DNA of 64,000 bases from Pseudomonas pharyngis (GTDB taxonomy: Bacteria; Pseudomonadota; Gammaproteobacteria; Pseudomonadales; Pseudomonadaceae). The stretch is from contig NZ_BQID01000003.1 in the NCBI RefSeq assembly GCF_021602345.1, positions 248,001-312,000 on the forward strand, written 5' to 3'. The first letter of the stretch is position 1. Each line of letters starts with the position of its first letter. Shown in pieces: positions 39,917 to 52,728 of the stretch. A model generated the notes under the pieces. That model saw only the letters and a program-made list of their open reading frames with translations, was not told the origin of the DNA and ran no database searches. The position numbers were made by a program, and so were the translations under genes.

Positions 39917-41151
39917 TGAAGCGCGTCGTCGTCACCGGCATGGCCGGCATTACCTCGCTGGGCAGCGACTGGGACACCATCGCCGGCAATTTCGCCGCCA
40001 ACCGCAGCGGCATTCGCCGGATGGACGAGTGGGATCGCTTCAGCGAGCTCAATACCCGCCTGGCCGGGCCCATCGATGATTTCCAGGTGCCGGCGCACTG
40101 GACCCGCAAACAGCTGCGCAGCATGGGCCGTGTTTCACGGCTGGCCGTCGGCGCGGCGGAAAAAGCGCTGGCCGATGCCGGTCTGCTCGGCGACGAGTCG
40201 ATCAAGGACGGGCGCATGGGCGTGGCCTGTGGTTCTTCCACCGGCAGCACCGACGAGATCAAGGCGTTCGGCAACATGCTGCTCAACTCGGTGGCCGAAG
40301 GTCTCAACGCCAACTCCTACGTGCGGATGATGCCGCACACCACGGCGGCGAACATCAGCATCTTCTTCGGCCTCACCGGCCGTTTGATCCCGACCTCCAG
40401 CGCCTGCACCAGCGGTAGCCAAGGCATCGGCTACGCCTACGAGGCGATCAAGTTCGGACGCCTGCCGCTGATGCTCGCCGGCGGCGCCGAAGAGCTGTGC
40501 CCAACCGAAGCCATGGTGTTCGACGCGCTGTACGCCACCAGCCTGAAAAACGATGCACCGCACACCTCGCCACGCCCGTACGACAAGGGCCGCGACGGTC
40601 TGGTGATCGGTGAGGGCGGCGGCATGCTGGTACTTGAAGAACTGGAACATGCCCTGGCGCGCGGTGCGCACATTCACGCCGAGATCGTCGGTTTCGGCAG
40701 CAACGCCGACGGCCAGCACACCACCCGCCCCGAACAGATCACCATGCGCCGGGCAATGGAACTGGCGCTGGAAGATGCAGGCCTTGCGCCGGACGCCATC
40801 GGCTACGTCAACGGCCACGGCACCGCCACCGAACAGGGCGATGTCGCTGAAACCCTGGCCACCAGTGCCCTGTTCGGCGAGCGCATGCCGATCAGTTCGC
40901 AAAAGAGCTTCCTGGGCCACACCCTCGGCGCCTGCGGGGCGCTGGAATCGTGGTTCAGCATCGAGATGCTCAACCGCGACCTGTACGTGCACACGCTCAA
41001 CCTCGACGAGGTCGATCCGCACTGCGGCAAGCTCGACTACCTGCGCGGCGAGTTCCGGCAGATGAGCCACGAATACGTGATGAACAACAACTTCGCTTTC
41101 GGCGGGGTCAACACCTCGCTGATCTTCCGTCGCTGGCCCCAACCGAATTAA
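39916..41151 (+). CDS. apeR: FabF-type beta-ketoacyl synthase (ApeR-like)
   Basis: A 411-residue condensing enzyme: Cys164 in SSACTSGSQG, His in GYVNGHGTATEQGD and His in KSFLGHTLGACG. It is the second full ketosynthase of the operon and is thought to perform the first condensation on the aryl starter. The ATG at 39916 is preferred, with TGGAGG at 39901-39906; a GTG two codons upstream is possible. This ends the recognised ape core, but the next gene follows after 20 bases with no terminator between. Confidence 0.92.
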   Translation: MKRVVVTGMAGITSLGSDWDTIAGNFAANRSGIRRMDEWDRFSELNTRLAGPIDDFQVPAHWTRKQLRSMGRVSRLAVGAAEKALADAGLLGDESIKDGRMGVACGSSTGSTDEIKAFGNMLLNSVAEGLNANSYVRMMPHTTAANISIFFGLTGRLIPTSSACTSGSQGIGYAYEAIKFGRLPLMLAGGAEELCPTEAMVFDALYATSLKNDAPHTSPRPYDKGRDGLVIGEGGGMLVLEELEHALARGAHIHAEIVGFGSNADGQHTTRPEQITMRRAMELALEDAGLAPDAIGYVNGHGTATEQGDVAETLATSALFGERMPISSQKSFLGHTLGACGALESWFSIEMLNRDLYVHTLNLDEVDPHCGKLDYLRGEFRQMSHEYVMNNNFAFGGVNTSLIFRRWPQPN

Positions 41152-41171
41152 TCCAGGTCAAGGAGACCTTC

Positions 41172-41612
41172 ATGCACTTCAAGAAACTCGCTGCCACCCT
41201 GCTCATCTGCGCCTTGCCGGCCGTCAGTCAGGCCCGTGACACGGCGGTCTATCTGCCGTTCGACAAGGCCGTCGCCGAAGCGACCCGCACCGGCAAGATC
41301 GACGGCAGCGTGAAGTTCTATCTGGCGGGCAACGCCCCGGCCGGCAAAGTTACCGTCGTCAGCCCCGGCGCCGTGACCAACAAGAAGACCAACGCCTTCA
41401 ACAAGACCGACCAGGAAGCCTGCGAGTGGGTCGTGCAATCGGCGATCATCAGCCTGCACCAGGCCGCAAAAAACGCCGGCGCCAACGCCGTGACCAACAT
41501 CGTCAGCTTCTACAAGAGCAACGAGCGCAAGGATGCGAAAACCTACGAATGCCACGCGGGCGCCATCATGGCGGGCGTAGCGTTGAAGGGCGATCTGGCG
41601 ACAGTTCAGTAA
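41172..41612 (+). CDS. Small secreted protein, paralogue of 42368-42805
   Basis: A 146-residue protein with a signal peptide (residues 1-21, ending SQARD) and a compact domain. Two conserved cysteines lie in EACEWVVQ and TYECHAG, and the core block GANAVTNIVSFY recalls the YbjQ/RcsF-like fold. Relatives in Pseudomonas are often misnamed excinuclease subunits. AAGGAGA precedes the ATG. It lies 20 bases after apeR and before the only strong terminator, so it is probably cotranscribed with the aryl polyene genes. Function unknown; a periplasmic disulfide-bonded protein is likely. Confidence 0.8.
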   Translation: MHFKKLAATLLICALPAVSQARDTAVYLPFDKAVAEATRTGKIDGSVKFYLAGNAPAGKVTVVSPGAVTNKKTNAFNKTDQEACEWVVQSAIISLHQAAKNAGANAVTNIVSFYKSNERKDAKTYECHAGAIMAGVALKGDLATVQ

Positions 41613-41626
41613 CGGCCGGAACGACG

Positions 41627-41650
41627 AAGGGCGCCTTTCGGCGCCCTTTT
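41627..41650 (+). terminator. Rho-independent terminator at the end of the APE operon
   Basis: GGGCGCC (41629-41635), loop TTTC, GGCGCCC (41640-41646) and then TTTT. It follows the small secreted protein gene, not apeR, and is the first strong terminator after 23177. Confidence 0.88.
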
Positions 41651-41659
41651 CAATTCAGA

Positions 41660-41947
41660 TCATGTGCTGGCATGCAACTTCAGCCCCAGCGCTTTCATGA
41701 CTTTGAGGATCGTTCCAAACTCGGGATTTACCTCGCCTGACAGTGCGCGATAAAGACTTTCCCTTGATAGCCCCGCATCCCGCGCGACCTGGGTCATGCC
41801 ACGCGCCCGAGCAATTGTGCCAAGTGCCTTGGCAATAAAAGCCGGGTCATCCCCCGCCTCTTCCATGCAGGCATCCAGATAGTTGGCCATGTCCTCTTCT
41901 GTCTTGAGGTACTCGGCTGAGTCCCAACGAGTGAATTGTTCGGTCAT
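41660..41947 (-). CDS. Addiction-module antitoxin (XRE-type, HigA2-like)
   Basis: A 95-residue protein of the putative addiction module antidote family: FTRWDSAEYLKTEEDMANYLDA at the start, then GDDPAFIAKALGTIARARGMTQVARDAGLSRESLYRAL, a helix-turn-helix, and NPEFGTILKVMKALGLKL at the end. It is encoded after its toxin with an ATGA overlap. The start at 41947 is chosen as the family N terminus; a longer frame would read through the toxin gene. Confidence 0.9.
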   Translation of the reverse strand: MTEQFTRWDSAEYLKTEEDMANYLDACMEEAGDDPAFIAKALGTIARARGMTQVARDAGLSRESLYRALSGEVNPEFGTILKVMKALGLKLHAST

Positions 41948-42249
41948 GGGTTTTGCTCCTGCCAGGATTCCGCGATGAGCCTGGCTTGCTTGATGTCTCG
42001 AGATTGACTGCTCTTGTCTCCACCACAAAGGAGGATGACCAGCTGACGACCTTGCTGCATGAAATAGACCCGATATCCCGGGCCATAGTCAATTCGGGCT
42101 TCGCTGATCCCTTCGCCAATGGCTTTGACATCACCGAAGTTTCCCTCAGCCATACGATCAATTCGCACCTGAATACGCATCCTGGCGCGACTATCAGCCA
42201 GCTTCACAAGCCAGCTCGAGAATGTGGAGCTTCGAAGTATCTCAGTCAT
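41944..42249 (-). CDS. RelE/ParE-superfamily toxin (Gp49/HigB-like)
   Basis: A 101-residue toxin of the phage-derived Gp49-like HigB group: FSSWLVKLADSRARMRIQVRIDRMAEGNFGDVKAIGEGISEARI followed by GYRVYFMQQGRQLVILLCGGDKSSQ. The conserved basic and aromatic residues of these mRNA interferases are present. It forms a two-gene module with the antitoxin that sits between two paralogous secreted-protein genes. An inverted repeat directly upstream (42258-42277) is a likely operator. Confidence 0.9.
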   Translation of the reverse strand: MTEILRSSTFSSWLVKLADSRARMRIQVRIDRMAEGNFGDVKAIGEGISEARIDYGPGYRVYFMQQGRQLVILLCGGDKSSQSRDIKQARLIAESWQEQNP

Positions 42250-42257
42250 GGTTGCAA

Positions 42258-42277
42258 GTGTAGCCGTTGAGCTACAC
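42258..42277. promoter_or_regulatory. Candidate operator of the second toxin-antitoxin module
   Basis: GTGTAGC (42258-42264) and GCTACAC (42271-42277) form a perfect inverted repeat with a 6-bp spacer, 9 bases upstream of the toxin start. Further CTACA copies follow at 42283 and near 42314. Regulatory use is inferred from position. Confidence 0.5.
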
Positions 42278-42367
42278 GCACTCTACATGGACTTCTCTCT
42301 GTCCGATATACGGCGTCTACACTCGTCATACCCATGATTTGCTGCGCGTTACGTCAATGAGACGACC

Positions 42368-42805
42368 ATGCAAGCGAAAGCCCTGATCGCTGCCGCCCTT
42401 TTCAGCCTGCTCCCCAGCGCCAGCCACGCCACCAATCTGATGTACATGCCGTTCGAAACAGTCGTGTCGGATGCGATGCGCGCCGGGCGGCTGGATGGCA
42501 GTGTGAAGTTTTATCTGGTCGGCAACGGGCCTCAGGGCACTCAGCGGTTGTTGCGGCGCGGGGTGGTCAGCGATCTGAAGACCAACGGCTTCAACAAGAG
42601 CGATCACGACTCCTGCGAGTGGGTGTTGCAGTCGAATCTGATTGCGCTGCAGGCCGAGGCCAAGCGTGTCGGGGCGAATGCGGTGACCAATATCGTCAGC
42701 TATTACGACCAGCATGTGCGCAAGGATCTGAACACTTACGAATGTCGGGCCGGCATCTTTGTCACACGAGTGGCGTTGAAGGGTGATCTGGTGCGGCTGC
42801 CCTGA
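42368..42805 (+). CDS. Small secreted protein, paralogue of 41172-41612
   Basis: A 145-residue protein with a signal peptide (residues 1-21, ending SHATN). It aligns along its whole length with the protein at 41172-41612, about half identical by eye, sharing DGSVKFYL, CEWV.QS, GANAVTNIVS.Y, TYEC.AG and VALKGDL. Both cysteines are kept. It has its own upstream region and converges on the LysR gene with adjoining stop codons. The function is unknown. Confidence 0.8.
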   Translation: MQAKALIAAALFSLLPSASHATNLMYMPFETVVSDAMRAGRLDGSVKFYLVGNGPQGTQRLLRRGVVSDLKTNGFNKSDHDSCEWVLQSNLIALQAEAKRVGANAVTNIVSYYDQHVRKDLNTYECRAGIFVTRVALKGDLVRLP

Positions 42806-43702
42806 TCAACCGGCTTCGACCTTGCGCGTGAGCAGTTCGACAAATGCCTTGGCCATCGGTGATTTCTGATCCTTGCGCTGCACCAGCCACACCGCCGTCA
42901 CGGCCTCGGGATCGAGCAGCGGTCGATAGACCACGCCGTCGATGCGCATCCGCTGATACGACGCCGGCATCACTGACACGCCCAAACCGGCTGCCACCAG
43001 ACCGATGATGGTCATGGCTTCGCCGGCCTCCTGGGCGAAGTGCGGGCTGAACCCCGCATCGCGGGCCAGGCTTATCAACTGCGAATACAGGCCACTACCG
43101 TAGCTGCGCGGGAAGAACACGAACGGTTCGAGGGCCAGCGCCGAGAGGAACAGCCCCTCTTCGGAGCCCTGCGCCAGCGGATGTTTGGAGCTGAGCACCG
43201 CCACCAAGGGCTCGCGCATCAGTTCGACCACGCTGAGCGAATCCGGCAAACCCAGCGGGCGCATGATGCCGACCTCGATCGATTCGTCCACCAACGCGTC
43301 GGCCACCATGGTGCTGCTCATCTCGCGCAGGTTCAGGTGCACAGCCGGGAAGCGCTGACGGAAGGAAAAAATCGCCTGGGGAATGGTCGAGTTGAAAGGC
43401 GCCGACGAGGTGAAGCCGATCTTCAACTCCCCTAGTTCACCGAGTTGCGCCCGGCGGGCCACGTCCGCCGCTTTATCGACTTGGGCGAGCACCAGCCGCG
43501 CTTCCTCCAGAAACAGTCGCCCGGCCTCGCTGAGCTCGACCCGACGATTGGTACGCTCGAACAGTCGCGCGCCGACTTCCTGTTCCAGCGCCTGAATCTG
43601 CTGGCTCAGCGGTGGCTGGGAGATGCCCAGCACCTGTGCGGCGCGGCCGAAGTGCAGTTCTTCGGCGACGGCGATGAAGTAGCGCAGATGACGCAATTCC
43701 AT
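42806..43702 (-). CDS. LysR-family transcriptional regulator (YnfL-like)
   Basis: A 298-residue regulator. The N-terminal winged helix (residues 1-60, MELRHLRYFIAVAEELHFGRAAQVLGISQPPLSQQI) is followed by the linker and the two-lobed effector domain (about 90-295). The start at 43702 has GGGG upstream. It is divergent from an MFS gene, the same arrangement as ynfL/ynfM in E. coli, so it probably controls that transporter. The inducer is unknown. Confidence 0.92.
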   Translation of the reverse strand: MELRHLRYFIAVAEELHFGRAAQVLGISQPPLSQQIQALEQEVGARLFERTNRRVELSEAGRLFLEEARLVLAQVDKAADVARRAQLGELGELKIGFTSSAPFNSTIPQAIFSFRQRFPAVHLNLREMSSTMVADALVDESIEVGIMRPLGLPDSLSVVELMREPLVAVLSSKHPLAQGSEEGLFLSALALEPFVFFPRSYGSGLYSQLISLARDAGFSPHFAQEAGEAMTIIGLVAAGLGVSVMPASYQRMRIDGVVYRPLLDPEAVTAVWLVQRKDQKSPMAKAFVELLTRKVEAG

Positions 43703-43743
43703 GAACACCCCATTAGGTCGTAAAAGCTATCAAACATGTCGAA

Positions 43744-43753
43744 CAATATATTG
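43744..43753. promoter_or_regulatory. Palindrome in the LysR/MFS intergenic region
   Basis: CAATATATTG is a perfect 10-bp palindrome in the 118-bp AT-richer gap between the divergent genes, with CTATC and GATAG outside it. It is a candidate LysR binding site, but no classical T-N11-A box stands out. Confidence 0.35.
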
Positions 43754-43820
43754 GATAGAAACATTAGCCAGCTATATGATTTTTTCATTGCCTGCCTGCC
43801 CGCGCCCTCCGAGGTCTGAT

Positions 43821-45095
43821 GTGAAAACCGCCGTCGCTCCACTGGCCCATGAAGTTCCGCCCGCTGCGGCGGACGATGTACTGACCGAACTGCAAGAGAT
43901 CTACATCGAGAAAGGCACGCCCGCGTTCATGCGCACGGTACTCGCGCTGTTCAGCGGCGGCTTCGCCACCTTCGCCCTGCTGTACTGCGTGCAGCCGATG
44001 ATGCCGCTGCTGTCCCACGAATATTCGATCAACGCCGCGCAGAGCAGCCTGATCCTGTCGGTGGCCACCGGCATGCTGGCGTTCGGTCTGCTGATCACCG
44101 GCCCGATTTCCGATCGGGTCGGGCGCAAACCGGTGATGGTCGCCGCACTGTTCGCCGCGGCGCTGTGCACCATCGCCAGTTCGATGATGCCGAGCTGGCA
44201 CGGCGTGCTGATCATGCGTGCGTTGATCGGGCTGTCATTGAGCGGCCTGGCGGCGGTGGCAATGACTTACCTCAGCGAGGAAATCCATCCCCAGCACATC
44301 GGTCTGGCGATGGGTTTGTATATCGGTGGCAACGCGATTGGCGGGATGAGCGGGCGGTTGATCACCGGCGTGCTGATCGACTTCGTCAGCTGGCACACGG
44401 CGATGATGGTGATCGGCGGCCTGGCGTTGATCGCCGCAGCAGTGTTCTGGAAGATCCTGCCGGAGTCGCACAACTTCCGCTCCCGCTCGCTGCACCCGCG
44501 CAGCCTGCTCGACGGCTTCACCATGCACTTTCGCGATGCCGGCCTGCCGCTGCTGTTCCTCGAAGCGTTCGTGCTGATGGGCGCATTCGTCACCCTGTTC
44601 AACTACATCGGTTACCGCCTGCTGGCGGAGCCGTACCACATGGATCAGGTTTTCGTGGGGCTGCTGTCGGTGGTGTACCTGTCGGGTATCTACAGCTCGG
44701 CAAAAATCGGTTCGCTGGCCGACAAACTGGGCCGCCGCAAAGTGCTCTGGGCGACCATCGCCCTGATGTTCGCCGGCCTCGCCCTGACGATGTTCACACC
44801 GCTGCCGCTGGTGATCGTCGGCATGCTGATCTTCACCTTCGGCTTCTTCGCCGCCCACTCGGTGGCCAGCAGCTGGATCGGCCGCCGGGCGCTCAAGGCC
44901 AAGGGCCAGGCGTCGTCGTTGTACCTGTTCAGCTATTACGCCGGCTCGAGCATCGCCGGGACGGCAGGCGGTGTGTTCTGGCACCTGGCCGGGTGGAACG
45001 GGATTGGCCTGTTTATCGGCGCGCTGTTGCTGGTGGCACTGTTGGTGGCGTTGAAGCTGGCGAAGTTGCCGCCGCTGGGTGGCGTCAAAGCCTGA
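43821..45095 (+). CDS. ynfM: MFS transporter, YnfM family
   Basis: A 424-residue major facilitator with 12 predicted helices, very close to E. coli YnfM: FMRTVLALFSGGFATFALLY, SWHGVLIMRALIGLSLSGLA, HPQHIGLAMGLYIGGN and AAHSVASSWIGRRALKAKGQ. It is probably a drug or metabolite efflux pump; the substrate is not established. The start is GTG at 43821, with GAGG six bases upstream. An in-frame ATG at 43776 would add 15 hydrophobic residues before a hydrophilic N terminus that the family normally begins with. Confidence 0.9.
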   Translation: MKTAVAPLAHEVPPAAADDVLTELQEIYIEKGTPAFMRTVLALFSGGFATFALLYCVQPMMPLLSHEYSINAAQSSLILSVATGMLAFGLLITGPISDRVGRKPVMVAALFAAALCTIASSMMPSWHGVLIMRALIGLSLSGLAAVAMTYLSEEIHPQHIGLAMGLYIGGNAIGGMSGRLITGVLIDFVSWHTAMMVIGGLALIAAAVFWKILPESHNFRSRSLHPRSLLDGFTMHFRDAGLPLLFLEAFVLMGAFVTLFNYIGYRLLAEPYHMDQVFVGLLSVVYLSGIYSSAKIGSLADKLGRRKVLWATIALMFAGLALTMFTPLPLVIVGMLIFTFGFFAAHSVASSWIGRRALKAKGQASSLYLFSYYAGSSIAGTAGGVFWHLAGWNGIGLFIGALLLVALLVALKLAKLPPLGGVKA

Positions 45096-45110
45096 TTCAC
45101 GCCCACAAAA

Positions 45111-45138
45111 AAACGCCCGGCATTAGCCGGGCGTTTTT
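45111..45138. terminator. Bidirectional terminator between the MFS gene and hemE
   Basis: AAACGCCCGGC (45111-45121) and GCCGGGCGTTT (45126-45136) form a perfect 11-bp stem with an ATTA loop, with T runs on both strands. It serves the two convergent genes. Confidence 0.93.
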
Positions 45139-45166
45139 GTTTTCTACCCTTAGCGCTGAGCGCCGA

Positions 45167-46234
45167 TTACTCGTGATACTGCGCCGACAACTCGTGCACC
45201 GCACGCAGGAACGCGCCAGCGTGCTCCGGATCGACTTCCGGCGTGATGCCGTGGCCGAGGTTGAACACGTGGCCGCTGCCCTTGCCGTAGCTGGCAAGGA
45301 TGCGCCCGACTTCGGTGCGGATCGCTTCCGGCTTGGCGTAGAGCACGGTCGGGTCCATGTTGCCTTGCAGCGCGACCTTGTCACCGACGCGGGCGCGGGC
45401 GTTGCCGATGTCGCAGGTCCAGTCCAGGCCCAGTGCGTCAGCGCCGGCCTCGGCGATGCTTTCCAGCCACAGGCCGCCGTTCTTGGTGAAGAGGATCACC
45501 GGCACTTTGCGACCGTCGTGCTCGCGGATCAGGCCGCTGACGATTTTCTTCATGTAGGCCAGGGAGAATTCCTGATACGCCGCCGCCGACAGGTTGCCGC
45601 CCCAGGTATCGAAGATCTGCACCGCTTGCGCACCGGCCTGGATCTGGCCGTTCAGGTACGAAGTCACCGATTGCGCCAGCTTGTCCAGCAGCAGGTGCAT
45701 GGCTTGCGGGTTGTCGTAGAGCATCGCCTTGGTCTTGCGGAAGTCTTTCGACGAACCGCCTTCGACCATGTACGTGGCGAGGGTCCACGGGCTGCCGGAG
45801 AAACCGATCAGCGGTACACGGCCGTTCAGTTCGCGGCGGATGGTGCTGACCGCGTCCATCACGTAACCGAGGTCTTTGTGCGGATCGGGGATCGGCAGGG
45901 CTTCGATGTCGGCCAGGGTGCTGACGACTTTCTTGAAGCGCGGACCTTCACCGGTCTCGAAGTACAGGCCCTGGCCCATGGCATCGGGAATGGTGAGGAT
46001 GTCGGAGAACAGGATCGCCGCGTCCAGTTGCGGATAGCGGTCGAGGGGTTGCAGCGTGACTTCGCAGGCGAATTCCGGATTCATGCACAGGCTCATGAAA
46101 TCACCGGCCTGGGCGCGACTGGCGCGGTATTCCGGCAGGTAGCGGCCGGCCTGGCGCATCATCCACACAGGGGTGACGTCTACGGGTTGCTTGAGCAGGG
46201 CGCGGAGGAAACGGTCGTTCTTCAGGGCAGTCAT
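45167..46234 (-). CDS. hemE: Uroporphyrinogen decarboxylase
   Basis: A 355-residue cytoplasmic enzyme that removes four carboxyl groups from uroporphyrinogen III to give coproporphyrinogen III in haem synthesis. The N-terminal [16 protein letters not shown] holds the substrate-binding arginines. [12 protein letters not shown] contains the essential Asp, and [17 protein letters not shown] and [15 protein letters not shown] are further family blocks. Length and start match the family. It follows gltD in the usual Pseudomonas order but has its own upstream gap with a repeat. Confidence 0.98.
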   Translation of the reverse strand: MTALKNDRFLRALLKQPVDVTPVWMMRQAGRYLPEYRASRAQAGDFMSLCMNPEFACEVTLQPLDRYPQLDAAILFSDILTIPDAMGQGLYFETGEGPRFKKVVSTLADIEALPIPDPHKDLGYVMDAVSTIRRELNGRVPLIGFSGSPWTLATYMVEGGSSKDFRKTKAMLYDNPQAMHLLLDKLAQSVTSYLNGQIQAGAQAVQIFDTWGGNLSAAAYQEFSLAYMKKIVSGLIREHDGRKVPVILFTKNGGLWLESIAEAGADALGLDWTCDIGNARARVGDKVALQGNMDPTVLYAKPEAIRTEVGRILASYGKGSGHVFNLGHGITPEVDPEHAGAFLRAVHELSAQYHE

Positions 46235-46365
46235 GTCGGCATCCGGAAAAAAAGTGCGGGCATTTTCTCAGAGCGCGACGCAAAAGGCACGGATGCAGGT
46301 CAGCCTTTTGTCTATCGGGTCAATTTGTCGCGCTGAATTGCAGGCTTTGCAACACCACAAAACAC

Positions 46366-46452
46366 TGTGGGAGCTGACTTGCCAGCGATGCAGACACCTC
46401 GGTTGACCAGTTAGACCGAGGTGATGCTATCGCTGGCGAGCCAGCTCCCACA
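46366..46452. repeat. REPIN-like inverted pair of REP sequences
   Basis: TGTGGGAGCTGACTTGCCAG at 46366 and its near-complement ending CCAGCTCCCACA at 46452 form the arms of an 87-bp inverted pair, a size and structure typical of REPINs in fluorescent pseudomonads. It lies between hemE and gltD. Confidence 0.85.
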
Positions 46453-46480
46453 GGTATTGCGGTGCAGTTTCGAACCGGGT

Positions 46481-52378
<5,898 letters not shown>

Positions 52379-52728
52379 AGACACTTTCTCACCAGGCTGC
52401 CTCTTAACGAGGCAAATTTCTTTTCAATTCAACCACTTGCATCTCGCGCCGAACGTACGCCGGCTTTGCGGGGGCAAAAGGGTGGTCATTGTACACAGCG
52501 ACACAGAGGCTCACAAATTTGACGACGAAATGTCGCAAATTCATGTCGCATTTGTGAAAGGTTTAAAGCGATCTGCTGTGCTAGTCAAAACTTTTTTAAT
52601 TTTGACCGCAACGACTCAAAGACTACTGTGACGCAGACACCACAAGGCACGCGGTCTGTAGAGACGGCGCGCACTTGTAGAGATTTTGAGGTGCTTGGAG
52701 AGGCGGCCTGGGTAAGGCCGCCGAATCT
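52379..52728 (-). promoter_or_regulatory. gltB upstream region: candidate promoter, leader hairpin and direct repeats
   Basis: This 350-bp region has no gene. On the minus strand a promoter candidate is TTGTGA (52516-52511), a 17-bp spacer and TACAAT (52493-52488), about 110 bases before gltB. Upstream of the -35 box two copies of ATGTCGCA (52530-52537 and 52543-52550) lie 13 bp apart. In the leader TGCCTC/GAGGCA (52398-52414) forms a small hairpin. At the far end GGCGGCCT/AGGCCGCC (52702-52722) is a hairpin just after the damX-like stop, without a T run. Confidence 0.5.
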
